Below, piece after piece: positions 7,503-19,799 of a DNA stretch of 64,000 bases. The stretch is from Petrolisthes cinctipes (lineage: Eukaryota; Arthropoda; Malacostraca; Decapoda; Porcellanidae): contig JAWQEG010001306.1 of NCBI GenBank assembly GCA_033782935.1, positions 2,046,001 to 2,110,000 on the forward strand, read 5' to 3'. Position numbers and translations under genes: made by a program. Numbering within the stretch: the first letter of the stretch is position 1; each line of letters begins with the position of its first letter. The notes below the pieces were generated by a model. The model worked only from the letters and a program-made list of their open reading frames with translations. It had not been told where the DNA came from and ran no database searches.

Positions 7503-9137
7503 ATACTGAAAATCGATCTTTTAGGTGCACAAAAGTCGATATGTGCATGCATCTTCAGTACCCGTTTATATCTCAAATTCAGGCTCAAAACACCCGAAAA
7601 TTCAATATTTTGGGGTCCCAGAAGCAATCTGTACATGCCTACTCAGTGTTAGAGTATTTTCAAAATACAGGCCCAAAACATGCTGAAAATCGATATTTTA
7701 GATGCCCAAAGTCAATATGTGCATGTATCTTCTGTACCCGTTTATATCTCAAATTCAGGCTCAAAACACCCGAAAATTCAATATTTTGAGGTCCCAGAAG
7801 CAATCTGTACTCAGTGCTAGAATATTTTCAAAATATAGGCTAAATACATGCTAAAAATCGACATTTTAGGTGCCAAAAAATCGATATCTCAAATTCAGTC
7901 CCAAAACACCCGAAAATTCGATATTTAGAGGTCCCAGAAGGTATCTGTACATGCCTACTCCGTGTTAGAGTATTTTCAAAATACAGGCCAAAAACATACT
8001 GAAAATCGATCTTTTAGGTGCCCAAAAGTCGATATGTGCATGCATCTTCTGTACCCGTTTATATCTCAAATTCTGGCCCTAAACACCCGAAAATTCGATA
8101 TTTTGGGGTCCCATAAGCGATCTGTACATGCCTACTCCGTGTTAGAGTATTTTCAAAATTCAGGCCCAAAACATGCTGAAAATCGATATTTTTGGTGCCC
8201 AAAGTCAATATGTGCATGTATCTTCTGTACCCGTTTATATCTCAAATTCAGGCTCAAAACACCCGAAAATTCAATATTTTGGGGTCCCAGAAGCAATCTG
8301 TACATGCCTACTCAGTGCTAGAATATTTTCAAAATATAGGCTAAAAACATGCTAAAAATCGATCTTTTAGGTGCCAAAAATACGATATCTCAAATTCAGT
8401 CCCAAAACACCCGAAAATTCGATATTTAGGGGTCCCAGAAGCGATCTGTACATGCCTACTCCGTGTTAGAGTATTTTCAAAATACATGGTCAAAACATAC
8501 TGAAAATCGATCTTTTAAGTGCACAAAAGTCGATATGTGCATGCATCTTCAGTACCCGTTTATATCTCAAATTCAGGCTCAAAACACCCGAAAATTCAAT
8601 ATTTTGGGGTCCCAGAAGCAATCTGTACATGCCTACTCAGTGTTAGAGTATTTTCAAAATACAGGCCCAAAACATGCTGAAAATCGATATTTTAGATGCC
8701 CAAAGTCAATATGTGCATGTATCTTCTGTACCCGTTTATATCTCAAATTCAGGCTCAAAACACCCGAAAATTCAATATTTTGGGGTCCCAGAAGCAATCT
8801 GTACATGCCTACACAGTGCTAGAATATTTTCAAAATATAGGCTAAAAACATGCTAAAAATCGACATTTTAGGTGCCAAAAAATCGATATCTCAAATTCAG
8901 TCCCAAAACACCCGAAAATTCGATATTTAGAGGTCCCAGAAGGTATCTGTACATGCCTACTCCGTGTTAGAGTATTTTCAAAATACAGACCAAAAACATA
9001 CTGAAAATCGATCTTTTAGGTGCCCAAAAGTCGATATGTGCATGCATCTTCTGTACCCGTTTATATCTCAAATTCTGGCCCTAAACACCCGAAAATTCGA
9101 TATTTTGGGGTCCCAGAAGCGATCTGTACATGCCTAC
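7503..9137 (+). repeat. Second copy of the left-edge segment (offset 7,502 bp)
   Basis: The underlying trimers start at 7469, 7962, 8463 and 8964. It carries the same private variants as 1-1635. It is followed by a B1/B2 hybrid at 9141 with GCTCAAAAAACCCG, where the first copy has a B1. Confidence 0.88.
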
Positions 9138-10132
9138 TCCGTGTTAGAGTATTTTCAAAATTCAGGCCCAAAACATGCTGAAAATCGATATTTTAGATGC
9201 ACAAAGTCAATATGTGCATGTATCTTCTGTACCCGTTTATATCTCAAATTCAGGCTCAAAAAACCCGAAAATTCAATATTTTGGGGTCCCAGAAGCAATC
9301 TGTACATGCCTACACAGTGCTAGAATATTTTCAAAATATAGGCTAAAAACATGCTAAAAATCGACATTTTAGGAGCCAAAAAATCGATATATCAAATTCA
9401 GTCCCAAAACACCCGAAAATTCGATATTTAGAGGTCCCAGAAGGTATCTGCACATGCCTACTCCGTGTTAGAGTATTTTCAAAATACAGGCCAAAAACAT
9501 ACTGAAAATCGATCTTTTAGGTGCCCAAAAGTCGATATGTGCATGCATCTTCTGTACCCGTTTATATCTCAAATTCTGGCCCTAAACCCCCGAAAATTCG
9601 ATATTTTGGGGTCCCAGAAGCGATCTGTACATGCCTACTCCGTGTTAGAGTATTTTCAAAATTCAGGCCCAAAACATGCTGAAAATCGATATTTTTGGTG
9701 CCCAAAGTCAATATGTGCATGTATCTTCTGTACCCGTTTATATCTCAAATTCAGGCTCAAAACACCCGAAAATTCAATATTTTGGGGTCCCAGAAGCAAT
9801 CTGTACAGTGCTAGAATATTTTCAAAATATAGGCTAAAAACATGCTAAAAATCGATCTTTTAGGTGCCAAAAAGTAGATATCTCAAATTCAGTCCCAAAA
9901 CACCCGAAAATTCGATATTTAGGGGTCCCAGAAGCGATCTGTACATGCCTACTCCGTGTTAGAGTATTTTCAAAATACATGCTCAAAACATACTGAAAAT
10001 CGATCTTTTAGGTGCACAAAAGTCGATATTTGCATGCATCTTCAGTACCCGTTTATATCTCAAATTCAGGCTCAAAACACCCGAAAATTCAATATTTTGG
10101 GGTCCCAGAAACAATCTGTACATGCCTACACA

Positions 10133-10309
10133 GTGCTAGAATATTTTCAAAATATAGGCTAAAAACATGCTAAAAATCGATCTTTTAGGTGCACAAAAGT
10201 CGATATGTGCATGCATCTTCAGTACCCGTTTATATCTCAAATTCAGGCTCAAAACACCCGAAAATTCAATATTTTGGGGTCCCAGAAGCAATTTGTACAT
10301 GCCTACTCA
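10133..10309 (+). repeat. Chimeric monomer: C1 head, A2 body
   Basis: Same breakpoint as at 6475, but it follows an A2 monomer (9956-10132) rather than a B. Its end reads AAGCAATTTGTACATGCC, shared with 16642-16818 and 19299-19475. Confidence 0.9.
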
Positions 10310-11615
10310 GTGTTAGAGTATTTTCAAAATACAGTCCCAAAACATGCTGAAAATCGATATTTTAGATGCACAAAGTCAATATGTGCATGTATCTTCTGTA
10401 CCCGTTTATATCTCAAATTCAGGCTCAAAACACCCGAAAATTCAATATTTTGGGGTCCCAGAAGCAATCTGTACATGCCTACACAGTGCTAGAATATTTT
10501 CAAAATATAGGCTAAAAACATGCTAAAAATCGACATTTTAGGTGCCAAAAAATCGATATCTCAAATTCAGTCCCAAAACACCCGAAAATTCGATATTTAG
10601 AGGTCCCAGAAGGTATCTGCACATGCCTACTCCGTGTTAGAGTATTTTCAAAATACAGGCCAAAAACATACTGAAAATCGATCTTTTAGGTGCCCAAAAG
10701 TCGATATGTGCATGCATCTTCTGTACCCGTTTATATCTCAAATTCTGGCCCTAAACACCCGAAAATTCGATATTTTGGGGTCCCAGAAGCGATCTGTACA
10801 TGCCTACTCCGTGTTAGAGTATTTTCAAAATTCAGGCCCAAAACATGCTGAAAATCGAAATTTTTGGTGCCCAAAGTCAATATGTGCATGTATCTTCTGT
10901 ACCCGTTTATATCTCAAATTCAGGCTCAAAACACCCGAAAATTCAATATTTTGGGGTCCCAGAAGCAATCTGTACAGTGCTAGAATATTTTCAAAATATA
11001 GGCTAAAAACATGCTAAAAATCGATCTTTTAGGTGCCAAAAAGTCGATATCTCAAATTCAGTCCCAAAACACCCGAAAATTCGATATTTAGAGGTCCCAG
11101 AAGGTATCTGCACATGCCTATTCCGTGTTAGAGTATTTTCAAAATACAGGCCAAAAACATACTGAAAATCGATCTTTTAGGTGCCCAAAAGTCGATATGT
11201 GCATGCATCTTCTGTACCCGTTTATATCTCAAATTCTGGCCCTAAACACCCGAAAATTCGATATTTTGGGGTCCCAGAAGCGATCTGTACATGCCTACTC
11301 CGTGTTAGAGTATTTTCAAAATTCAGGCCCAAAACATGCTGAAAATCGATATTTTTGGTGCCCAAAGTCAATATGTGCATGTATCTTCTGTACCCGTTTA
11401 TATCTCAAATTCAGGCTCAAAACACCCGAAAATTCAATATTTTGGGGTCCCAGAAGCAATCTGTACAGTGCTAGAATATTTTCAAAATATAGGCTAAAAA
11501 CATGCTAAAAATCGATCTTTTAGGTGCCAAAAAGTCGATATCTCAAATTCAGTCCCAAAACACCCGAAAAATCGATATTTAGGGGTCCCAGAAGCGATCT
11601 GTACATGCCTACTCC

Positions 11616-11940
11616 GTGTTAGAGTATTTTCAAAATACATGCTCAAAACATACTGAAAATCGATCTTTTAGGTGCACAAAAGTCGATATTTGCATGCATC
11701 TTCAGTACCCGTTTATATCTCAAATTCAGGCTCAAAACACCCGAAAATTCAATATTTTGGGGTCCCAGAAACAATCTGTACATGCCTACACAGTGCTAGA
11801 ATATTTTCAAAATATAGGCTAAAAACATGCTAAAAATCGACATTTTAGGTGCCAAAAAATCGATATCTCAAATTCAGTCCCAAAACACCCGAAAATTCGA
11901 TATTTAGAGATCCCAGATGGTATCTGTACATGCCTACTCC
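11616..11940 (+). repeat. 325-bp A2-C2 unit lacking B
   Basis: A2 (11616-11792, with GATATTTGCATGC and CCAGAAACAATC) is followed directly by C2 (11793-11940). The C2 ends AGATGGTATCTG, a marker also seen at 21083 and 25396. Counterparts are at 20782 and 25095. Confidence 0.9.
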
Positions 11941-12113
11941 GTGTTAGAGTATTTTCAAAATACAGGCCAAAAACATACTGAAAATCGATCTTTTAGGTGC
12001 CCAAAAGTCGATATGTGCATGCATCTTCTGTACCCGATTATATCTCAAATTCTGGCCATAAACACCCGAAAATTCGTTATTTTGGGGTCCCAGAAGCGAT
12101 CTGTACATGCCTA

Positions 12114-12118
12114 AGGCA
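12114..12118 (+). other. 5-bp insertion AGGCA near the end of an A1 monomer
   Basis: ATGCCTAAGGCACTCCGTG replaces ATGCCTACTCCGTG. The counterpart 9.2 kb downstream (near 21280) lacks it, so it postdates the duplication or was lost by conversion. This A1 monomer is 182 bp. Confidence 0.9.
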
Positions 12119-12446
12119 CTCCGTGTTAGAGTATTTTCAAAATTCAGGCCCAAAACATGCTGAAAATCGATATTTTTGGTGCCCAAAGTCAATATGTGCA
12201 CGTATCATCTGTACCCGTTTATATCTCAAATTCAGGCTCAAAACACCCGAAAATTCAATATTTTGGGGTCCCAGAAGCGATCTGTACATGCCTACTCAGT
12301 GCTAGAATATTTTCAAAATATAGGCTAAAAACATGCTAAAAATCGATCTTTTAGGTGCCAAAAAGGCAATATCTCAAATTCAGTCCCAAAACACCCGAAA
12401 ATTCGATATTTAGGGGTCCCAGAAGCGATCTGTACATGCCTACTCC

Positions 12447-13123
12447 GTGTTAGAGTATTTTCAAAATACATGCTCAAAACATACTGAAAATCGATCTTTT
12501 AGGTGCACAAAAGTAGATATGTGCATGCATCATCTGTACCCGTTTATATCTCAAATTCTGGCCCTAAACACCCGAAAATTCGACATTTTGGGGTCCCAGA
12601 AGCGATCTGTACATGCCTACTCCGTGTTAGAGTATTTTCAAAATACAGGCCCAAAACATGCTGAAAATCGATATTTTAGATGCCCAAAGTCAATATGTGC
12701 ATGTATCTTCTGTACCCGTTTATATCTCAAATTCAGGCTCAAAAGACCCGAAAATTCAATATTTTGGGGTCCCAGAAGCAATCTGTACATGCCTACTCAG
12801 TGTTAGAGTATTTTCAAAATACAGGCCCAAAACATGCTGAAAATCGATATTTTAGATGCCCAAAGTCAATATGTGCATGTATCTTCTGTACCCGTTTATA
12901 TCTCAAATTCAGGCTCAAAAGACCCGAAAATTCAATATTTTGGGGTCCCAGAAGCAATCTGTACATGCCTACACAGTGCTAGAATATTTTCAAAATATAG
13001 GCTAAAAACATGCTAAAAATCGACATTTTAGGTGCCAAAAAATCGATATCTCAAATTCAGTCCCAAAACACCCGAAAATTCTATATTTAGAGGTCCCAGA
13101 AGGTATCTGTACATGCCTACTCC
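12447..13123 (+). repeat. A2/A1 hybrid followed by two B2 in tandem, then C2
   Basis: Monomers start at 12447 (A2 head, A1 tail, with GTAGATATG, GCATCATCTGTACC and TTCGACATTTTGGGG), 12624 (B2), 12800 (B2) and 12976 (C2). Both B2 carry GCTCAAAAGACCCG. The homologous unit at 21608-22609 is 1,002 bp (A-B-C-A-B-C), so this copy is shorter by 325 bp. Confidence 0.88.
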
Positions 13124-14626
13124 GTGTTAGAGTATTTTCAAAATACAGGCCAAAAACATACTGAAAATCGATCTTTTAGGTGCCCAAAAGTCGATATGTG
13201 CATGCATCTTCTGTACCCGTTTATATCTCAAATTCTGGCCCTAAACACCCGAAAATTCGATATTTTGGGGTCCCAGAAGCGATCTGTACATGCCTACTCC
13301 GTGTTAGAGTATTTTCAAAATTAAGGCCCAAAACATGCTGAAAATCGATATTTTTGGTGCCCAAAGTCAATATGTGCATGTATCTTCTGTACCCGTTTAT
13401 ATATCAAATTCAGGCTCAAAACACCCGAAAATTCAATATTTTGGGGTCCCAGAAGCAATCTGTACATGCCTACTCAGTGCTAGAATATTTTCAAAATATA
13501 GGCTAAAAACATGCTAAAAATCGATCTTTTAGGTGCCAAAAAGTCGATATCTCAAATTCTGTCACAAAACACCCGAAAATTCGATATTTAGGGGTCCCAG
13601 AAGCGATCTGTACATGCCTACTCCGTGTTAGAGTATTTTCAAAATACAGGCCAAAAACATACTGAAAATCGATCTTTTAGGTGCCCAAAAGTCGATATGT
13701 GCATGCATCTTCTGTACCCGTTTATATCTCAAATTCTGGCCATAAACACCCGAAAATTCGTTATTTTGGTGTCCCAGAAGCGATCTGTACATGCCTACTC
13801 CGTGTTAGAGTATTTTCAAAATTCAGGCCCAAAACATGCTGAAAATCGATATTTTTGGTGCCCAAAGTCAATATGTGCATGTATCTTCTGTACCCGTTTA
13901 TATCTCAAATTCAGGCTCAAAACAACCGAAAATTCAATATTTTGGGGTCCCAGAAGCGATCTGTACATGCCTACTCAGTGCTAGAATATTTTCAAAATAT
14001 AGGCTAAAAACATGCTAAAAATCGATCTTTTAGGTGCCAAAAAGTCAATATCTCAAATTCAGTCCCAAAACACCCGAAAATTCGATATTTAGGGGTCCCA
14101 GAAGCGATCTGTACATGCCTACTCCGTGTTAGAGTATTTTCAAAATACATGCTCAAAACATACTGAAAATCGATCTTTTAGGTGCACAAAAGTAGATATG
14201 TGCATGCATCTTCTGTACCCGTTTATATCTCAAATTCTGGCCCTAAACACCCGAAAATTCGACATTTTGGGGTCCCAGAAGCGATCTGTACATGCCTACT
14301 CCGTGTTAGAGTATTTTCAAAATTCAGGCCCAAAACATGCTGAAAATCGATATTTTTGGTGCCCAAAGTCAATATGTGCATGTAACTTCTGTACCCGTTT
14401 ATATCTCAAATTCAGGCTCAAAACACCCGAAAATTCAATATTTTGGGGTCCCAGAAGCAATCTGTACATGCCTACTCAGTGCTAGAATATTTTCAAAATA
14501 TAGGCTAAAAACATGCTAAAAATCGATCTTTTAGGTGCCAAAAAGTCAATATCTCAAATTCAGTCCCAAAACACCCGAAAATTCGATATTTAGGGGTCCC
14601 AGAAGGTATCTGCACATGCCTACTCC

Positions 14627-15472
14627 GTGTTAGAGTATTTTCAAAATACAGGCCAAAAACATACTGAAAATCGATCTTTTATGTGCCCAAAAGTCGATAT
14701 GTGCATGCATCTTCTGTACCCGTTTATATCTCAAATTCTGGCCCTAAACACCCGAAAATTCGATATTTTGGGGTCCCAGAAGCGATCTGTACATGCCTAC
14801 TCCGTGTTAGAGTATTTTCAAAATTCAGGCCCAAAACATGCTGAAAATCGATATTTTTGGTGCCCAAAGTCAATATGTGCATGTATCTTCTGTACCCGTT
14901 TATATCTCAAATTCAGGCTCAAAACACCTGAAAATTCAATATTTTGGGGTCCCAGAAGCAATCTGTACATGCCTACTCAGTGCTAGAATATTTTCAAAAT
15001 ATAGGCTAAAAACATGCTAAAAATCGATCTTTTAGGTGCACAAAAGTCGATATGTGCATGCATCTTCAGTACCCGTTTATATCTCAAATTCAGGCTCAAA
15101 ACACCCGAAAATTCAATATTTTGGGGTCCCAGAAGCAATCTGTACATGCCTACTCAGTGTTAGAGTATTTTCAAAATACAGTCCCAAAACATGCTAAAAA
15201 TCGATATTTTAGATGTACAAAGTCAATATGTGCATGTATCTTCTGTACCCGTTTATATCTCAAATTCAGGCTCAAAACACCCGAAAATTCAATATTTTGG
15301 GGTCCCAGAAGCAATCTGTACACAGTGCTAGAATATTTTCAAAATATAGGCTAAAAACATGCTAAAAATCGACATTTTAGGTGCCAAAAAATCGATATCT
15401 CAAGTTCAGTCCCAAAACACCCGAAAATTCGATATTTAGAGGTCCCAGAAGGTATCTGCACATGCCTACTCC
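14627..15472 (+). repeat. 846-bp unit A1-B1-(C/A2 chimera)-B2-C2, copy of 6122-6967
   Basis: Monomers start at 14627, 14804, 14980 (chimera), 15157 (B2, 168 bp, ending CTGTACACAGTG) and 15325 (C2). It matches the structure at 6122 but has ACAGTCCCAAAACATGC and AGATGTACAAAG in B2. Confidence 0.85.
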
Positions 15473-15973
15473 GTGTTAGAGTATTTTCAAAATACAGGCC
15501 AAAAACATACTGAAAATCGATCTTTTAGGTGCCCAAAAGTCGATATGTGCATGCATCTTCTGTACCCGTTTATATCTCAAATTCTGGCCCTAAACACCCG
15601 AAAATTCGATATTTTGGGGTCCCAGAAGCGATCTGTACATGCCTACTCCGTGTTAGAGTATTTTCAAAATTCAGGCCCAAAACATGCTGAAAATCGATAT
15701 TTTTGGTGCCCAAAGTCAATATGTGCATGTATCTTTTGTACCCGTTTATATCTCAAATTCTGGCTCAAAACACCCGAAAATTCAATATTTTGGGGTCCCA
15801 GAAGCAATCTGTACATGCCTACACAGTGCTAGAATATTTTCAAAATATAGGCTAAAAACATGCTAAAAATCGACATTTTAGGTGCCAAAAAATCGATATA
15901 TCAAATTCAGTCCCAAAACACCCGAAAATTCGATATTTAGAGGTCCCAGAAGGTATCTGCACATGCCTACTCC

Positions 15974-17633
15974 GTGTTAGAGTATTTTCAAAATACAGGC
16001 CAAAAACATACTGAAAATCGATCTTTTAGGTGCCCAAAAGTCGATATGTGCATGCATCTTCTGTACCCGTTTATATCTCAAATTCTGGCCCTAAACCCCC
16101 GAAAATTCGATATTTTGGGGTCCCAGAAGCGATCTGTACATGCCTACTCCGTGTTAGAGTATTTTCAAAATTCAGGCCCAAAACATGCTGAAAATCGATA
16201 TTTTTGGTGCCCAAAGTCAATATGTGCATGTATCTTCTGTACCCGTTTATATCTCAAATTCAGGCTCAAAACACCCGAAAATTCAATATTTTGGGGTCCC
16301 AGAAGCAATCTGTACAGTGCTAGAATATTTTCAAAATATAGGCTAAAAACATGCTAAAAATCGATCTTTTAGGTGCCAAAAAGTCGATATCTCAAATTCA
16401 GTCCCAAAACACCTGAAAATTCGATATTTAGGGGTCCCAGAAGCGATCTGTACATGCCTACTCCATGTTAGAGTATTTTCAAAATACATGTTCAAAACAT
16501 ACTGAAAATCGATCTTTTAGGTGCACAAAAGTCGATATTTGCATGCATCTTCAGTACCCGTTTATATCTCAAATTCAGGCTCAAAACACCCGAAAATTCA
16601 ATATTTTGGGGTCCCAGAAGCAATTTGTACATGCCTACTCAGTGCTAGAATATTTTCAAAATATAGGCTAAAAACATGCTAAAAATCGATCTTTTAGGTG
16701 CACAAAAGTCGATATGTGCATGCATCTTCAGTACCCGTTTATATCTCAAATTCAGGCTCAAAACACCCGAAAATTCAATATTTTGGGGTCCCAGAAGCAA
16801 TTTGTACATGCCTACTCAGTGTTAGAGTATTTTCAAAATACAGCCCCAAAACATGCTGAAAATCGATATTTTAGATGCACAAAGTCAATATGTGCATGTA
16901 TCTTCTGTACCCGTTTATATCTCAAATTCAGGCTCAAAACACCCGAAAATTCAATATTTTGGGGTCCCAGAAGCAATCTGTACATGCCTACACAGTGCTA
17001 GAATATTTTCAAAATATAGGCTAAAAACATGCTAAAAATCGACATTTTAGGTGCCAAAAAATCGATATCTCAAATTCAGTCCCAAAACACCCGAAAATTC
17101 GATATTTAGAGGTCCCAGAAGGTATCTGCACATGCCTACTCCGTGTTAGAGTATTTTCAAAATACAGGCCAAAAACATACTGAAAATCGATCTTTTAGGT
17201 GCCCAAAAGTCGATATGTGCATGCATCTTCTGTACCCGTTTATATCTCAAATTCTGGCCCTAAACACCCGAAAATTCGATATTTTGGGGTCCCAGAAGCG
17301 ATCTGTACATGCCTACTCCGTGTTAGAGTATTTTCAAAATTCAGGCCCAAAACATGCTGAAAATCGATATTTTTGGTGCCCAAAGTCAATATGTGCATGT
17401 ATCTTCTGTACCCGTTTATATCTCAAATTCAGGCTCAAAACACCCGAAAATTCAATATTTTGGGGTCCCAGAAGCAATCTGTACAGTGCTAGAATATTTT
17501 CAAAATATAGGCTAAAAACATGCTAAAAATCTATCTTTTAGGTGCCAAAAAGTCGATATCTCAAATTCAGTCCCAAAACACCCGAAAATTCGATATTTAG
17601 AGGTCCCAGAAGGTATCTGCACATGCCTACTCC
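15974..17633 (+). repeat. Third copy of the 9465-11124 segment (offset 6,509 bp)
   Basis: Units start at 15974, 16465 (A2 with GATATTTGCATGC), 16642 (C/A2 chimera), 16819 (B2), 16995 (C2) and 17143. They match 9465, 9956, 10133, 10310, 10486 and 10634 at a constant offset of 6,509 bp. Private differences here include TCCATGTTAGAG before 16465 and ACAGCCCCAAAAC in B2. Confidence 0.86.
16642..16818 (+). repeat. Chimeric monomer: C1 head, A2 body
   Basis: Same structure and breakpoint as at 10133, of which it is a duplicated copy. Confidence 0.9.
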
Positions 17634-18625
17634 GTGTTAGAGTATTTTCAAAATACAGGCCAAAAACATACTGAAAATCGATCTTTTAGGTGCCCAAAAG
17701 TCGATATGTGCATGCATCTTCTGTACCCGTTTATATCTCAAATTCTGGCCCTAAACACCCGAAAATTCGATATTTTGGGGTCCCAGAAGCGATCTGTACA
17801 TGCCTACTCCGTGTTAGAGTATTTTCAAAATTCAGGCCCAAAACATGCTGAAAATCGATATTTTAGATGCACAAAGTCAATATGTGCATGTATCTTCTGT
17901 ACCCGTTTATATCTCAAATTCAGGCTCAAAACACCCGAAAATTCAATATTTTGGGGTCCCAGAAGCAATCTGTACATGCCTACACAGTGCTAGAATATTT
18001 TCAAAATATAGGCTAAAAACATGCTAAAAATCGACATTTTAGGAGCCAAAAAATCGATATATCAAATTCAGTCCCAAAACACCCGAAAATTCTATATTTA
18101 GAGGTCCCAGAAGGTATCTGCACATGCCTACTCCGTGTTAGAGTATTTTCAAAATACAGGCCAAAAACATACTGAAAATCGATCTTTTATGTGCCCAAAA
18201 GTCGATATGTGCATGCATCTTCTGTACCCGTTTATATCTCAAATTCTGGCCCTAAACCCCCGAAAATTCGATATTTTGGGGTCCCAGAAGCGATCTGTAC
18301 ATGCCTACTCCGTGTTAGAGTATTTTCAAAATTCAGGCCCAAAACATGCTGAAAATCGATATTTTTGGTGCCCAAAGTCAATATGTGCATGTATCTTCTG
18401 TACCCGTTTATATCTCAAATTCAGGCTCAAAACACCCGAAAATTCAATATTTTGGGGTCCCAGAAGCAATCTGTACAGTGCTAGAATATTTTCAAAATAT
18501 AGGCTAAAAACATGCTAAAAATCTATCTTTTAGGTGCCAAAAAGTCGATATCTCAAATTCAGTCCCAAAACACCCGAAAATTCGATATTTAGAGGTCCCA
18601 GAAAGTATCTGCACATGCCTACTCC
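17634..18625 (+). repeat. Two successive A1 trimers
   Basis: A1-B1/B2 hybrid-C2 (17634, 501 bp) and A1-B1(-10)-C (18135, 491 bp). The A1 at 18135 has TTTTATGTGCCC and TAAACCCCCGAAAATTC. C monomers here read GGAGCCAAAAAATCGATATA (18043) and AAATCTATCTTTTAGG (18519). No A2 occurs, so the regular A1/A2 alternation is lost here. Confidence 0.85.
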
Positions 18626-18653
18626 GTGTTAGAGTATTTTCAAAATACAGGCC

Positions 18654-18658
18654 TTTTA
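18654..18658 (+). other. 5-bp insertion in an A1 monomer
   Basis: CAGGCCTTTTAAAAAACAT replaces CAGGCCAAAAACAT. No other A1 monomer in the window shows it. It is net TTTTA or an equivalent placement. Confidence 0.85.
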
Positions 18659-19298
18659 AAAAACATACTGAAAATCGATCTTTTAGGTGCCCAAAAGTCG
18701 ATATGTGCATGCATCTTCTGTACCCGTTTATATCTCAAATTCTGGCCCTAAACACCCGAAAATTCGATATTTTGGGGTCCCAGAAGCGATCTGTACATGC
18801 CTACTCCGTGTTAGAGTATTTTCAAAATTCAGGCCCAAAACATGCTGAAAATCGATATTTTAGATGCACAAAGTCAATATGTGCATGTATCTTCTGTACC
18901 CGTTTATATCTCAAATTCAGGCTCAAAAAACCCGAAAATTCAATATTTTGGGGTCCCAGAAGCAATCTGTACAGTGCTAGAATATTTTCAAAATATAGGC
19001 TAAAAACATGCTAAAAATCGATCTTTTAGGTGCCAAAAAGTCGATATCTCAAATTCAGTCCCAAAACACCCGAAAATTCGATATTTAGGGGTCCCAGAAG
19101 CGATCTGTACATGCCTACTCCGTGTTAGAGTATTTTCAAAATACATGCTCAAAACATACTGAAAATCGATCTTTTAGGTGCACAAAAGTCGATATTTGCA
19201 TGCATCTTCAGTACCCGTTTATATCTCAAATTCAGGCTCAAAACACCCGAAAATTCAATATTTTGGGGTCCCAGAAACAATCTGTACATGCCTACACA

Positions 19299-19475
19299 GT
19301 GCTAGAATATTTTCAAAATATAGGCTAAAAACATGCTAAAAATCGATCTTTTAGGTGCACAAAAGTCGATATGTGCATGCATCTTCAGTACCCGTTTATA
19401 TCTCAAATTCAGGCTCAAAACACCCGAAAATTCAATATTTTGGGGTCCCAGAAGCAATTTGTACATGCCTACTCA
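19299..19475 (+). repeat. Chimeric monomer: C1 head, A2 body
   Basis: Counterpart of 10133 and 16642. The following B2 (19476) carries CAAAAAAAAGTCCC in place of CAAAATACAGTCCC, which destroys its dyad. Confidence 0.9.
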
Positions 19476-19799
19476 GTGTTAGAGTATTTTCAAAAAAAAG
19501 TCCCAAAACATGCTGAAAATCGATATTTTAGATGCACAAAGTCAATATGTGCATGTATCTTCTGTACCCGTTTATATCTCAAATTCAGGCTCAAAACACC
19601 CGAAAATTCAATATTTTGGGGTCCCAGAAGCAATCTGTACATGCCTACACAGTGCTAGAATATTTTCAAAATATAGGCTAAAAACATGCTAAAAATCGAC
19701 ATTTTAGGTGCCAAAAAATCGATATCTCAAATTCAGTCCCAAAACACCCGAAAATTCGATATTTAGAGGTCCCAGAAGGTATCTGCACATGCCTACTCC

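Larger units (their letters stand above)
9465..14626 (+). repeat. 5.2-kb block, first copy of the block at 18626-24112
   Basis: Trimer or unit starts: 9465, 9956 (A2 with GATATTTGCATGC, then a C/A2 chimera at 10133), 10634, 11125, 11616 (A2-C2), 11941, 12447, 13124, 13625 and 14126. The same order occurs about 9.2-9.5 kb downstream. The offset is 9,166 bp up to 12113, 9,161 after a 5-bp insertion here, and 9,486 after this copy lost 325 bp (one C plus one A) near 12624-12975. These steps are consistent with arithmetic on the start positions. Confidence 0.87.

Noticed and set aside
11944..12201. Minus-strand open frames (also 18504-18710, 53938-54120, 56464-56646)
   Set aside because: These are complements of the same monomers, opened locally by small indels (5-bp insertions, +2 bp). 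They are not conserved in sister copies.
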